A stretch of 64,000 bases of DNA from Sphingomonas montana (GCF_001956315.1 NZ_KV887142.1:108152-172151), one strand, 5' to 3'; shown: positions 9,263 to 17,399, counted from the stretch's first letter. Numbers and translations are program-made. Notes: generated from the sequence alone by a model not told the origin.

Positions 9263-10069
9263 ATGACGATCCGCTTCACCAAGATGCACGGGCTGGGCAA
9301 CGACTTCGTCGTCATCGACGGTCGCGCTGCCCCGGTCGCGCTCGATGCCGCGCGGGTGCGCGCCATCGCCGATCGCCGCACCGGGGTCGGCTGCGACCAG
9401 CTGATCCTGCTGTCCGGCCATGCCGACGCCGGCAGCATCGACATGCGCATCTTCAACGCGGACGGGTCGGAAGTATCCGCCTGTGGCAATGCGACGCGCT
9501 GCGTGCCCGTCCTTCTGGGCCATGACGTCACCGTCGTCACCGCTGCCGGGCGGCTGGACGCACGGCTGTCGGACGGCGGCGCCGCGGTCGATATGGGGCT
9601 GCCCGATTTCGCGTGGGATGCCGTCCCGATCGCCTATCCGATGGATACCACCGCGCTGCCCGTCGCCTGGGAGATGCTGGAACGGCCGGTCGCGCTGTCG
9701 GTCGGCAATCCGCACCTCGTCTTCTTCGTCGCCGATATCGACGCCGTCCCGCTCGACCGGATCGGTCCGACGATCGAGACGGACCCGCTGTTCCCGGAAC
9801 GGATCAACGTCAACATCGCCAGCGCCACCGATCGCGGCCATGTCCGGATGCGGACATGGGAACGCGGGGCCGGCCTGACGCGCGCCTGCGGCACCGGTGC
9901 CTGCGCGACGTTCGCCGCCGGCCGCCGACTGGGGCTGCTGGACGACCGCGTCCAGCTGACCCTGCCCGGCGGCGACCTCATCCTGGCCGATATCGATGGC
10001 CGCCTGTCGATGACGGGGGCTGCGGTCCGCGTCTTCGACGGCACGCTATCCGGGGAATTCACCGCATGA
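9263..10069 (+). CDS. dapF: Diaminopimelate epimerase
   Basis: Converts LL- to meso-diaminopimelate for lysine and peptidoglycan synthesis. The 268-residue protein has the N-terminal KMHGLGNDFVVID motif and the two catalytic cysteines: Cys74 in SACGNATRC and a second near 209 in RACGTGACA. The pseudo-dimeric fold is complete. Its stop codon overlaps the ftsY start (ATGA), making dapF the first gene of the dapF-ftsY-yciB operon. In many alphaproteobacteria a methylthiotransferase gene lies between dapF and ftsY; it is absent here. Confidence 0.96.
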   Translation: MTIRFTKMHGLGNDFVVIDGRAAPVALDAARVRAIADRRTGVGCDQLILLSGHADAGSIDMRIFNADGSEVSACGNATRCVPVLLGHDVTVVTAAGRLDARLSDGGAAVDMGLPDFAWDAVPIAYPMDTTALPVAWEMLERPVALSVGNPHLVFFVADIDAVPLDRIGPTIETDPLFPERINVNIASATDRGHVRMRTWERGAGLTRACGTGACATFAAGRRLGLLDDRVQLTLPGGDLILADIDGRLSMTGAAVRVFDGTLSGEFTA

Positions 10070-11016
10070 CCGAACCGAGCTGGCACGAAAAGCTGATTGG
10101 CGGCTTCCGTCGCACGTCGGACAAGCTGGGCGACAACCTGTCCGGCCTGTTTACCAAGGCCGCGCTCGATACCGAGACGCTCGACGGGATCGAGGAGGCG
10201 CTGATCGCGTCCGATCTCGGCCCCGCCACCGCGGCCCGCATCCGCGCGACGCTTGGTTCCGCGCGCTACGAACGCGGGCTGGACGAGGCCGGCGTGCGGC
10301 AGGTGGTCGCCGACGAGATCGCCGCCATCCTGACCCCCGTCGCCAAGCCGCTGGAGATCGAGGCCTTCCCCCGGCCGCAGGTCATTCTGGTCATCGGCGT
10401 CAACGGCTCCGGCAAGACCACGACCATCGCCAAACTCGCCCACCTGCTGCAGGAACAGGATTACGAGGTGATGCTGGTCGCCGGCGACACGTTCCGCGCC
10501 GCCGCGATCGGGCAGCTGAAGGTCTGGGCCGAACGGCTGAACATCCCGATCATCTCCGGCAAGGAAGGCGGCGACGCGGCCAGCCTGGTGTTCGAAGGCG
10601 TGAAGCAGGGCACCGCGCGCGGCACCGACGTGCTGATCGTCGACACCGCCGGCCGGTTGCAGAACAAGGCCGGGCTGATGGACGAACTGTCCAAGATCCG
10701 CCGCGTGCTGGGCCGCCTGAACCCGGCGGCCCCGCATGACGTCGTGCTGGTGCTCGATGCCACCACCGGCCAGAATGCGCTCAACCAGATCGAGGTGTTC
10801 GGCGCGTCGGCCGGCGTTACCGGCCTCGTCATGACCAAGCTGGACGGCAGCGCGCGCGGCGGCACGCTGGTCGCCGCGGCCGAAAAATACGGCATGCCGA
10901 TCCACGCGATCGGGGTGGGCGAGACGATCGAGGACCTTCGCCCGTTCGATCCGCAGGAGGTGGCGCGCGCCATCGCCGGCGTCGAACGGCTCGCCTCGTC
11001 GAAGAATCCGGCATGA
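10066..11016 (+). CDS. ftsY: Signal recognition particle receptor FtsY
   Basis: This 316-residue GTPase docks the ribosome-SRP complex at the membrane. The N domain is followed by the G domain with GVNGSGKT at residues 111-118, DTAGRLQNK, and TKLDGSARGG. The long acidic A domain of E. coli FtsY is missing; only about 30 residues precede the N domain, as usual in alphaproteobacteria. It overlaps dapF upstream and yciB downstream by four bases each. Confidence 0.96.
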   Translation: MTEPSWHEKLIGGFRRTSDKLGDNLSGLFTKAALDTETLDGIEEALIASDLGPATAARIRATLGSARYERGLDEAGVRQVVADEIAAILTPVAKPLEIEAFPRPQVILVIGVNGSGKTTTIAKLAHLLQEQDYEVMLVAGDTFRAAAIGQLKVWAERLNIPIISGKEGGDAASLVFEGVKQGTARGTDVLIVDTAGRLQNKAGLMDELSKIRRVLGRLNPAAPHDVVLVLDATTGQNALNQIEVFGASAGVTGLVMTKLDGSARGGTLVAAAEKYGMPIHAIGVGETIEDLRPFDPQEVARAIAGVERLASSKNPA

Positions 11017-11642
11017 GCGGCGCTACGCCCCCCGCCACGCCGGCCGCCGCCAAGGAACGCGGTCCGCTCGTCGGTCTTGCGCTCGACCTTGGGCCGCTCG
11101 CGGTCTTCTTCCTGGCCAATGTGCTGACGAAGAACATCTTCCTCGCCACGCTGGTCTTCATGATCGCGACCGCCGCGGCGATGCTGGCCGCGCGCATCTT
11201 CCACGGCAAGGTTTCGCCGATGCTGGCGATCTCCGGCCTCATGGTCCTGGTGTTCGGCGGCCTGACCATCTGGCTGCACAGCGAGACGTTCATCAAGCTC
11301 AAGCCGACGATCTACTACGTCATGGTCGCCGCCATCCTGTTCTTCGGCCTCTGGACGAACCGCCCGACGCTGAAGGTCGTGCTGGGCGCCGCCTATCCGG
11401 GCCTCAGCGATCGCGGCTGGGCGCTGCTGTCGCGCAACTGGGCCTGGTTCTTCCTCGTACTGGCGATCGCGAACGAGATCATGTGGCGCAACACCAGCAC
11501 CGATTTCTGGCTGGGCTACAAACTGTGGGGCGCGATGCCCGCAACCGTGATCTTCGCGCTCGCCAACATCCCGCTGCTGATGAAACATGGGCTGGACATG
11601 AAGACGGCGGAATCGGACCCGCCGATTCCGCCGCAGGGCTGA
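11013..11642 (+). CDS. yciB: Inner-membrane septation protein A (YciB/IspZ family)
   Basis: A 209-residue inner-membrane protein with about five hydrophobic segments, the first being LGPLAVFFLANVL. It contains the family signature ATLVFMIATAAAM and, in the second half, NWAWFFLVLAIANEIMWRNTSTDFWLGYKLWG compressed as NEIMWR plus FWLGYK. YciB proteins influence cell-envelope integrity and septation. It overlaps ftsY by ATGA, so it is the last gene of the operon. Confidence 0.92.
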   Translation: MSGATPPATPAAAKERGPLVGLALDLGPLAVFFLANVLTKNIFLATLVFMIATAAAMLAARIFHGKVSPMLAISGLMVLVFGGLTIWLHSETFIKLKPTIYYVMVAAILFFGLWTNRPTLKVVLGAAYPGLSDRGWALLSRNWAWFFLVLAIANEIMWRNTSTDFWLGYKLWGAMPATVIFALANIPLLMKHGLDMKTAESDPPIPPQG

Positions 11643-11667
11643 CGCGGGCGGCGGCCCGCGCCGTCAT

Positions 11668-11928
11668 TCAGCGCCTGTGGTGGGCGTTGCCACGACGCGA
11701 ATGCGACGGCCGACCATGGTGCCGGTCGTTGCGATGCCGGTTATAGTAGCGACCGCGTCCGCGCCGCTCGTTGCGACCATAATGCCGGTCGTTCCGGTCG
11801 TAACGGTCGCCACGATCATAGCGATCGCTGCGATCGTAACGCGACTGCGCCTTGGCCTGCGCGGGCGCGACGACTGCCACTGCCGGGATCATTGCGGCTA
11901 ATGCCATGATGAAAGTCCTGATGCGCAT
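11668..11928 (-). CDS. Small secreted Arg/Asp/Tyr-repeat protein, unknown function
   Basis: An 86-residue protein with a clear signal peptide (MRIRTFIMALAAMIPAVAVVAPAQA, cleavage after AQA). The mature part is almost entirely made of Arg, Asp, Tyr, His, Asn and Gly, with repeats of the type DRYDRGDRYDRNDR, and ends in RRGNAHHRR. The start has AGGAGA upstream. Similar low-complexity RDR-type secreted proteins occur in sphingomonads, but I know no function for them. A strongly basic, probably disordered periplasmic or exported protein is all the sequence supports. Confidence 0.72.
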   Translation of the reverse strand: MRIRTFIMALAAMIPAVAVVAPAQAKAQSRYDRSDRYDRGDRYDRNDRHYGRNERRGRGRYYNRHRNDRHHGRPSHSRRGNAHHRR

Positions 11929-12033
11929 CCGTCGTCTCCTGATTGAGTGAGACGCCTTTGCGACCTGCCAGGTGAACCCGCTCTGTGCGCCGCTGTAGGC
12001 TGAGGTTCACATGGCCCCGAACCCACGGACACA

Positions 12034-12066
12034 GAAAGGCCCTCTCCCGTCTTCGCGGGAGAGGGC
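12034..12066 (-). terminator. Hairpin terminator downstream of sodB
   Basis: A perfect 11-base stem (GCCCTCTCCCG at 12039-12049, CGGGAGAGGGC at 12056-12066) is followed, in the sodB direction, by CTTTCTG. It fits a terminator with a short T run. It also belongs to the CTCTCCC/GGGAGAG hairpins found after several other genes in this window. Confidence 0.65.
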
Positions 12067-12120
12067 TTCGGTCGCTTCAGGCGGGGCAGGTGCATGTCAC
12101 CATCACCCCGCTCCGTAAGT

Positions 12121-12732
12121 TCAGCCCTTCGCAGCCTCGTACCGCTGCCCGGCCTTGTCCCAGTCGACCACGTCCCACCAGGCCTTCAGGTAATCCGGCC
12201 GGCGGTTGTTGTACTTCAGATAATAGGCGTGCTCCCACACGTCGTTGCCGAGCACGGGCGTGCCCTTCACCTCGGCCACGTCCATCAGCGGGTTGTCCTG
12301 GTTCGGCGTCGACGTGATCTGCAACGCGCCGCTGCCGTCCACGATCAGCCAGGCCCAGCCCGACCCGAACTGCGCGACGCCTGCCGCGTTGAACTTGGTC
12401 TTGAACTCGTCCACCGAACCGAACGTCTCTTCGATCGCCGCCTTCAGCGCGCCGGATGGCTGCCCGCCGCCTGCCTTCATCGTCTCCCAGAAGAAGATGT
12501 GGTTCCAGTAACCGCCGCCATTGTTGCGCACGGCCTTGGGATAGGCGGAAATGCCCGACACGATCTCTTCGATCGACTTGGTCGCCAGCGCGTCGTCCGC
12601 GGCCACCGCTTCGTTCAGCTTGTCGGTATAGGCCTGGTGATGCTTGTCGTGATGCAGCTTCATCGTCTCCGCATCGATCGTCGGCTCCAGCGCCGCATAG
12701 TCATAGGGAAGCGGGGGAAGTTCGAACGCCAT
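12121..12732 (-). CDS. sodB: Superoxide dismutase (Fe/Mn type)
   Basis: A 203-residue cytoplasmic Fe- or Mn-dependent superoxide dismutase. The four metal ligands are visible: His27 ([10 protein letters not shown]), His78 (YWNHIFFW), Asp164 and His168 (DVWEHAYY). Full length, with the family start [17 protein letters not shown] and a strong AAGGAGA ribosome site. Metal choice cannot be settled from these motifs alone, although the AQFGSGWAW context resembles iron enzymes. Confidence 0.97.
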   Translation of the reverse strand: MAFELPPLPYDYAALEPTIDAETMKLHHDKHHQAYTDKLNEAVAADDALATKSIEEIVSGISAYPKAVRNNGGGYWNHIFFWETMKAGGGQPSGALKAAIEETFGSVDEFKTKFNAAGVAQFGSGWAWLIVDGSGALQITSTPNQDNPLMDVAEVKGTPVLGNDVWEHAYYLKYNNRRPDYLKAWWDVVDWDKAGQRYEAAKG

Positions 12733-12810
12733 CGTCTGTCTCCTTGGACGGTTCCGTCGCGCTTCCTAACGCAGCGCGCGCCGGAACGATGCCCCTTATA
12801 TCGCAGCCCC

Positions 12811-13833
12811 CTACCCCAGCAACGCGTGGCGCTTCAGGCAATGCCGCAACTGGTCGTAACTCAGCCCCAGCGCCTTGGCGGTGGCGCGCTGGTTGAACCG
12901 GTGCTGCGCCATCGCCGCCTCGATGATCGCCTTCTCATACCCGTCCACTGCCCCGCGCAGGTCGCTGACGACCTCGACGGTCGGCGCACGCCCCACCGCC
13001 GCCGCTGCCGTCTCCCGCTGCGTGTTCGGGATCGAACAGGCCTCGCGCCCCACCGGAGCCCAGGGCGAGGCGAACGGATCGAACTGGATCGCATCGACCG
13101 CGCGCTCCGGATCGTCCCAGCGGTACACCGCGCGCTCCACCACGTTGCGCAGTTCGCGGACATTGCCCGGCCACGGATGCGCCACCAGCGCCGCCATTCC
13201 CGCATCGGTAAAGCCCGGCCAGTGTGTCCAGCCCAGTTCCGCCGCCATCCGCCGGGCGAAATGCTCCGCCAGCACCGGTACGTCGCCTGTCCGCGCGCGC
13301 AGCGGCGGCAGCGTGATGACCTCGAACGACAACCGGTCGAGCAGGTCGGCACGGAACCGCCCCGTCTCGCACAGCGCCGGCAGATGCTCGTTCGTCGCCG
13401 CCACGATCCGCACGTCGACGCGGATCGCGCGGTTCGACCCGATCCGGTTCACCTCGCCATATTCCACCGCGCGCAACAACCGCTCCTGCGCGCCCGAACT
13501 CAGCGTCGCCAGCTCGTCCAGAAACAGCGTGCCGCCATGCGCCTCCTCGAACCGCCCGGGCCGCGCCTTGGTCGCGCCTGTGAACGCGCCCGCCTCATGC
13601 CCGAACAGCTCCGCCTCGATCAGCGTCTCGGGCAGCGCGGCACAGTTCAGCGTGACCAGCGGCCCCGACCAGCGCTGCGACAGCCGGTGGAGCCGCTCCG
13701 CGATCAGTTCCTTGCCCGTGCCGCGCTCGCCAATCACCAGCACCGGCCGGTCGAGCGCCGCCGCCCGGCTCGCCCGCTCCACAGTGTCGAGGAAAACCGA
13801 TGATTCGCCGATGAAGCTGCTGGTCCGTTCCAT
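12811..13833 (-). CDS. pspF: Phage shock operon activator PspF (sigma-54 AAA+ activator)
   Basis: A 340-residue enhancer-binding protein without an N-terminal sensory domain, the hallmark of PspF. Walker A is GERGTGKE (35-42). The sigma-54 contact loop GAFTGA is at 82-87 and Walker B FLDE is at 104-107. A C-terminal Fis-like helix-turn-helix reads RATAKALGLSYDQLRHCLKR. It is divergent from the psp operon, whose sigma-54 promoter lies in the intervening 182 bases. In known systems PspA inhibits PspF until envelope stress releases it. Confidence 0.94.
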   Translation of the reverse strand: MERTSSFIGESSVFLDTVERASRAAALDRPVLVIGERGTGKELIAERLHRLSQRWSGPLVTLNCAALPETLIEAELFGHEAGAFTGATKARPGRFEEAHGGTLFLDELATLSSGAQERLLRAVEYGEVNRIGSNRAIRVDVRIVAATNEHLPALCETGRFRADLLDRLSFEVITLPPLRARTGDVPVLAEHFARRMAAELGWTHWPGFTDAGMAALVAHPWPGNVRELRNVVERAVYRWDDPERAVDAIQFDPFASPWAPVGREACSIPNTQRETAAAAVGRAPTVEVVSDLRGAVDGYEKAIIEAAMAQHRFNQRATAKALGLSYDQLRHCLKRHALLG

Positions 13834-13936
13834 GCCGAAATAATGGCGTCATTTCCCAACCGTTCGCAAGCGCGTTGACCCCTTCTCCCCCCCCGCTCCG
13901 CCCGCAAAACCGGCCTGCCAAGCGGTTTCGCCCATC

Positions 13937-13952
13937 TGGCACGCTCCATGCA
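13937..13952 (+). promoter_or_regulatory. Sigma-54 promoter of the psp operon
   Basis: TGGCACG (13937-13943), four bases, then ATGCA (13948-13952). This matches the -24/-12 consensus TGGCACG-N4-TTGCW with one change. It is directed toward the leader ORF at 14016 and pspA at 14177, directly opposite pspF, the expected activator. Transcription would start about a dozen bases downstream. Confidence 0.85.
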
Positions 13953-14015
13953 AAGTAGCTGTCATCACCGGCCATCAGCGCCGGGACATCAGTAACCGGG
14001 TTCAGGGAGACGACC

Positions 14016-14147
14016 ATGTTCCAGTCCGATGCCAGGCATGCCATCCTTTCCGCCATCGGCGCGCTGCTGCTGTCCGCGACCTGCGTCCCGGCGGCGGTCG
14101 GGCCGGCACCCGCGCATTCGGCGGGGGCTACGGCACTGCGCTACTGA
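14016..14147 (+). CDS. 43-residue leader ORF of the psp operon
   Basis: A short frame beginning MFQSDARHAILSAIGALLLS, with a hydrophobic core and a small-residue tail ending in ATALRY. It resembles a signal peptide or a single membrane segment. A good Shine-Dalgarno (CAGGGAGA) precedes the ATG. It lies between the sigma-54 promoter and pspA, so it would be induced with the operon. I recognise no named family. It could be a small membrane peptide of the stress response or a translated leader. Confidence 0.6.
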   Translation: MFQSDARHAILSAIGALLLSATCVPAAVGPAPAHSAGATALRY

Positions 14148-14176
14148 CCCCCTCACAACTCCAAGGAAAACGCTCG

Positions 14177-14848
14177 ATGGGTATCTTCTCCCGCACCCGC
14201 GACATCATCGCCGCCAACATGACCGACCTGCTCGACCGGGCCGAGGATCCGGCCAAGATGATCCGCATGATTATCCTGGAAATGGAAGAGACGCTGGTCG
14301 AGGTCCGTGCCTCGGCCGCCCGCACCATCGCCGACCAGAAGGAGATGCGCCGCCAGATCGGAAAGCTGGCGCAGGTCCAGGAAAACTGGACGGAAAAGGC
14401 CGAACTCGCGCTGTCCAAGGGCCGCGAGGATCTTGCCAAGGCGGCGCTGGTCGAAAAGCGCAAGGCCACCGACCTGTCGGAACAGCTGCAGGCCGAGGTC
14501 GGCATGCTGGAAGACACGCTTCGCGCCTCCGAGGGCGACATCGCCAAGCTCCAGGGCAAGCTGCGCGAGGCGCGCAGCCGCCAGAACGCCATCTCCGCCC
14601 GGCTGGAAAGCGCCAACAACCGCGTCCGGATGCGCGAAATGTATGCGGGCCAGAAGACCGAGGACGCCTTTTCGCGGTTCGAGGTGCTGGAACGTCGCGT
14701 CGACTGGGCCGAGGGCCGCGCCGATGCGCTCACCCTGGGCGCCCCGCCCAAGTCGCTGGAGGAGGAGATCGCCGAACTGCGCTCGGCCGATGCCGTCGAT
14801 GCGGAGCTGGAAGCCCTGAAGGCGCGCCAGCAAGCGCGGGAGAGCTGA
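14177..14848 (+). CDS. pspA: Phage shock protein A
   Basis: A 223-residue PspA/IM30 family protein that binds stressed inner membrane and, in known systems, represses PspF. It starts MGIFSRTRDIIAANMTDLLD, with the amphipathic helix followed by long coiled coils (EDPAKMIRMIILEMEETLVEVR). The C-terminal region carries the family segment FSRFEVLERRVDWAEG. Full length. pspB follows one base after its stop. Confidence 0.97.
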   Translation: MGIFSRTRDIIAANMTDLLDRAEDPAKMIRMIILEMEETLVEVRASAARTIADQKEMRRQIGKLAQVQENWTEKAELALSKGREDLAKAALVEKRKATDLSEQLQAEVGMLEDTLRASEGDIAKLQGKLREARSRQNAISARLESANNRVRMREMYAGQKTEDAFSRFEVLERRVDWAEGRADALTLGAPPKSLEEEIAELRSADAVDAELEALKARQQARES

Positions 14849-14849
14849 G

Positions 14850-15167
14850 ATGATGGAGGACATCCTGCTGCCCATCATCGTCGTGGGCATGCTCTTCATC
14901 GGGCTGCCCTGGCTGATCTTCCACTACATCACGCGCTGGAAACAGTCGGGCACGCTTACCGTCCAGGACGAGAACCTGATGGACGACCTGTACGAAACCG
15001 CCCGCCGGCTCGACGACCGGCTGGCGACGATCGAACGGATCATCGCCGCCGATCACCCCGACTACCGCCTCGCCAGCCAGTCCGCACCCGACCGGGACTA
15101 CGCCCCCCGCGACTATCGCGGCGATCCGCGCGACCCGCGCGAACCCGTCGGCCCCCGCCGCGCCTGA
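14850..15167 (+). CDS. pspB: Phage shock protein B (long form)
   Basis: A 105-residue inner-membrane protein with one N-terminal membrane segment (ILLPIIVVGMLFIGLPWLIFHYI) and a cytoplasmic coiled coil (YETARRLDDRLATIERIIAADHPDYR). It is about 30 residues longer than enterobacterial PspB and ends in an Arg/Asp/Pro-rich tail (DRDYAPRDYRGDPRDPRE). PspB and PspC together sense envelope stress and release PspF from PspA. The start has GGGAG upstream; a second ATG follows immediately. Confidence 0.92.
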   Translation: MMEDILLPIIVVGMLFIGLPWLIFHYITRWKQSGTLTVQDENLMDDLYETARRLDDRLATIERIIAADHPDYRLASQSAPDRDYAPRDYRGDPRDPREPVGPRRA

Positions 15168-15196
15168 CCGCGCCTTCGCACGAAAGGAACCCCGCC

Positions 15197-15580
15197 ATGT
15201 CCGCCCGCCGCACCAGCTTCTACCTCGACAAACGCAACAAGAAGGCCATGGGCGTTTGCGCCGGGCTCGCCGACTATACCGGAGTGGACGTCACCCTGAT
15301 CCGGGTCGGCACCGTCCTGCTGACGCTGTTCGCGCTCGGCCCGCTCATGCCGGTCGCCTATCTGGTGCTCGGCTGGATGGCGGACGACAAGCCGCGCGAA
15401 TTCTACGCCGCCGACCCGCAGGAAGAGAAATTCTGGCAACAGGTCCGTGCCAAGCCCAGCGCATCGGTCCGCGACGTGCGCAGCCGGTTCCGCGATATCG
15501 ACCGCCGGCTGGCCGACATTGAAACGCACGTCACCAGCCAGAACACCCGCCTCGCCAACGAAATCGACGCGCTGCGCTGA
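15197..15580 (+). CDS. pspC: Phage shock protein C
   Basis: A 127-residue PspC-domain protein: FYLDKRNKKAMGVCAGLADYTGVDVTLIRV, then a membrane segment (LLTLFALGPLMPVAYLVLGWMA). A C-terminal helix ends in NTRLANEIDALR. That tail resembles the ends of the four small proteins encoded downstream, which suggests a shared interaction surface. AAAGGAA precedes the start. Confidence 0.93.
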   Translation: MSARRTSFYLDKRNKKAMGVCAGLADYTGVDVTLIRVGTVLLTLFALGPLMPVAYLVLGWMADDKPREFYAADPQEEKFWQQVRAKPSASVRDVRSRFRDIDRRLADIETHVTSQNTRLANEIDALR

Positions 15581-15618
15581 ACCGAACCGAGCCAGCCCTC
15601 GCAAAAGGGATCCTTTAC

Positions 15619-15909
15619 ATGCCGCTCACCACCGTACCGCCGCCCATGCCGCCCGAGGCCGGCTTCTTCCTCGGCCTGATGGTGGGGGTCATCGCGACCC
15701 TGCTGATCCAGCTCTACGGCCGCCGCAAGGCCGCTCGCGCCGAAGGATCGGCCGCGATCGATACGCAGCGCGCGGTCGAACTGCTGTCGCAGGAGAACGA
15801 ACGCCAGAACGACCGCACGCTGCGCCTCCAGGAACGGCTCGCCGTCCTCGAACGCATCGCCACCGATCCGGCGACCCACACCGCGCGCGAAATCGACGCG
15901 CTGCGCTGA
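15619..15909 (+). CDS. Small PspB-like membrane protein 1 of the psp operon
   Basis: A 96-residue protein with one membrane segment (FFLGLMVGVIATLLIQLYG), a charged linker and a C-terminal helix LRLQERLAVLERIATDPATH ending REIDALR. The layout of membrane anchor plus coiled coil is that of PspB, and LERIATD recurs in the next two proteins. A 38-base gap follows pspC, with its own AGGGAT ribosome site. Its function is not known; a PspB paralogue or partner is a reasonable guess. Confidence 0.8.
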   Translation: MPLTTVPPPMPPEAGFFLGLMVGVIATLLIQLYGRRKAARAEGSAAIDTQRAVELLSQENERQNDRTLRLQERLAVLERIATDPATHTAREIDALR

Positions 15910-15943
15910 TCGCCGCGCGAACTTCAGGGAACAGGGGGAACCC

Positions 15944-16228
15944 ATGGACAGACAGATCTTCATCCTCGCGCTCATCGCGATCTGCATGGTGGGCTGGGTC
16001 GTCACGACCGCGATCCGCGCGAAACACGGCTACCCGCTCACGGATGACTGGGGAAACACGGTCGATCGCGGCCTGCCGGATGCCGCACAGAAATTCGAAC
16101 TGCTCGGCAGCGAGAACGACCGGCTGAAGGGGCAGGTCCTGCGGTTGGAGGAACGTATCGCGGTCCTCGAACGCATCGCCACCGACGAGGGTGCGCGCCT
16201 CGGCCGCGAAATCGAATCGCTCCGCTGA
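15944..16228 (+). CDS. Small PspB-like membrane protein 2 of the psp operon
   Basis: A 94-residue protein starting with a membrane segment (QIFILALIAICMVGWVVTTAI). A variable linker leads to a C-terminal helix (LKGQVLRLEERIAVLERIATD) that ends GREIESLR. The helix is nearly the same as in the preceding protein while the N-terminal half is not, as expected of diverged duplicates kept for one interface. Strong GGGGGAA ribosome site. Function unknown. Confidence 0.8.
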   Translation: MDRQIFILALIAICMVGWVVTTAIRAKHGYPLTDDWGNTVDRGLPDAAQKFELLGSENDRLKGQVLRLEERIAVLERIATDEGARLGREIESLR

Positions 16229-16279
16229 AGGCCCGCTTCCGGCTCTATCGACCGAACCGAATATAGAAGGACCAAGACA

Positions 16280-16537
16280 ATGGGTGGCGGACAAATGATG
16301 GTGGTGCTGATCGTCATGATCGCGTGCATCGCCGGGGTGATGAAGGCGAAATACCAGACGCAGCAACGCGCCGCGGACGACGCCGCACCGCAGGACCGCA
16401 TCGATACGCAGCTTCTGGCCGACGAGGTGCGCCGCCTGCGCGAACGCGTCGTCGTGCTGGAACGCATCGCCACCGACGGCGAAGGCCCGTCCAAACTGGA
16501 CCGCGAGATCGAGGCGCTGCGCCTCAAGGACCGCTGA
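16280..16537 (+). CDS. Small PspB-like membrane protein 3 of the psp operon
   Basis: An 85-residue protein with an N-terminal membrane segment (MMVVLIVMIACIAGVM) and the helix VRRLRERVVVLERIATDGEG, ending REIEALRLKDR. It shares VLERIATD and the REIEALR tail with its neighbours. AAGGA precedes the ATG. Similar small proteins in sphingomonad genomes are usually left as hypothetical or envelope-stress PspB-like. The exact role is unknown. Confidence 0.8.
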   Translation: MGGGQMMVVLIVMIACIAGVMKAKYQTQQRAADDAAPQDRIDTQLLADEVRRLRERVVVLERIATDGEGPSKLDREIEALRLKDR

Positions 16538-16563
16538 CCGACCTCTTGTTCAGGAGCAATTCC

Positions 16564-16797
16564 ATGACCGCCGATGCGAACCTCTGGATCATCGCCGCCA
16601 CGGCCGCGCTCGCGGCGCTCGTCGTCGCCACCCATGCCGCCCTGATCGGCTGGCGCGGCTGGCTCGACCTGCGGCGGCTGGAGATCGAGGGCCGCCGCGA
16701 TGTCGCTGCCCCGTCGCCCGGCGCGCGCATCGAACTGGCCGACCTGCGCGAACGGATCCGCAAGCTCGAAGCGATCGCGGCCGGCGTCGAACTCTGA
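16564..16797 (+). CDS. Small PspB-like membrane protein 4 of the psp operon
   Basis: A 77-residue protein with one membrane segment (LWIIAATAALAALVVATHAAL) followed by a short charged region and the helix IELADLRERIRKLEAIAAGVEL. The LRERIRKLEAIA pattern corresponds to LRERVVVLERIA of the previous protein. The REI-ALR tail is absent. AGGAG precedes the start at 16564. It is the last member of the series and lies 87 bases ahead of sufE. Confidence 0.75.
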   Translation: MTADANLWIIAATAALAALVVATHAALIGWRGWLDLRRLEIEGRRDVAAPSPGARIELADLRERIRKLEAIAAGVEL

Positions 16798-16884
16798 TCG
16801 CCGGGTCGCCGCCCGCTGGACATCCTGACCGTTGGACGCTCTGACCGATGGAACTGCGGCCGCCGCTCTGATACCGCCTCCGGC

Positions 16885-17298
16885 ATGACCGCACCCGCCA
16901 CCTTGTCCGATGCGCTGGAGGAATATGATTTCCTCGAAGGCGACGACCGCTACCGCATGCTGATCGAGTTGGGCGAAGCCCTCGAACCGATGCCCGAAGC
17001 GCTCAAGACGGATCAGACGCTCGTACCGGGGTGCTCGTCATCAGTCTGGGTCTACCCGACGGACCAGAACGGAAAACTGAGCTTCCTCGCGGATTCGAAC
17101 TCGGCATTGACGAAGGGTATCATCGCCCTCGTGCTACTGACCATTCGCGGACGAGAGCCGTCCGAGGTGGCCATGCTCGATATCGCGGACGAGCTGAAAC
17201 CATTCAACCTCACCAAGCAACTTACGTCGAAGCGCACGCAGGGCATCCCCAACATGATCGCCCTCATCCGCGAAACCGCAGGACGCTACAGCGGCTGA
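16885..17298 (+). CDS. sufE: SufE family sulfur acceptor
   Basis: A 137-residue SufE protein, which takes persulfide sulfur from the SufS cysteine desulfurase for Fe-S cluster assembly. The acceptor Cys50 is in LVPGCSSSVWV, and the family C terminus (TSKRTQGIPNMIALIRETA) is present. No suf operon is nearby, which is common for this gene in sphingomonads. It may be transcribed from its own promoter in the 87-base gap after the psp series. Confidence 0.93.
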   Translation: MTAPATLSDALEEYDFLEGDDRYRMLIELGEALEPMPEALKTDQTLVPGCSSSVWVYPTDQNGKLSFLADSNSALTKGIIALVLLTIRGREPSEVAMLDIADELKPFNLTKQLTSKRTQGIPNMIALIRETAGRYSG

Positions 17299-17399
17299 GC
17301 CACCCTGCCCCCCCCCGGGGGCAACACGAATTGCGCCAGCACCCTGCCGAAGCACGATCCCCCGGCGAACACGCCGGGGCCTGGACGCCGGCGCTCCAC

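Noticed and set aside
7459..9540. Open frame of about 693 codons on the minus strand opposite the GGDEF-EAL gene and dapF
   Set aside because: It spans two unrelated genes on the other strand and has no recognisable domain.
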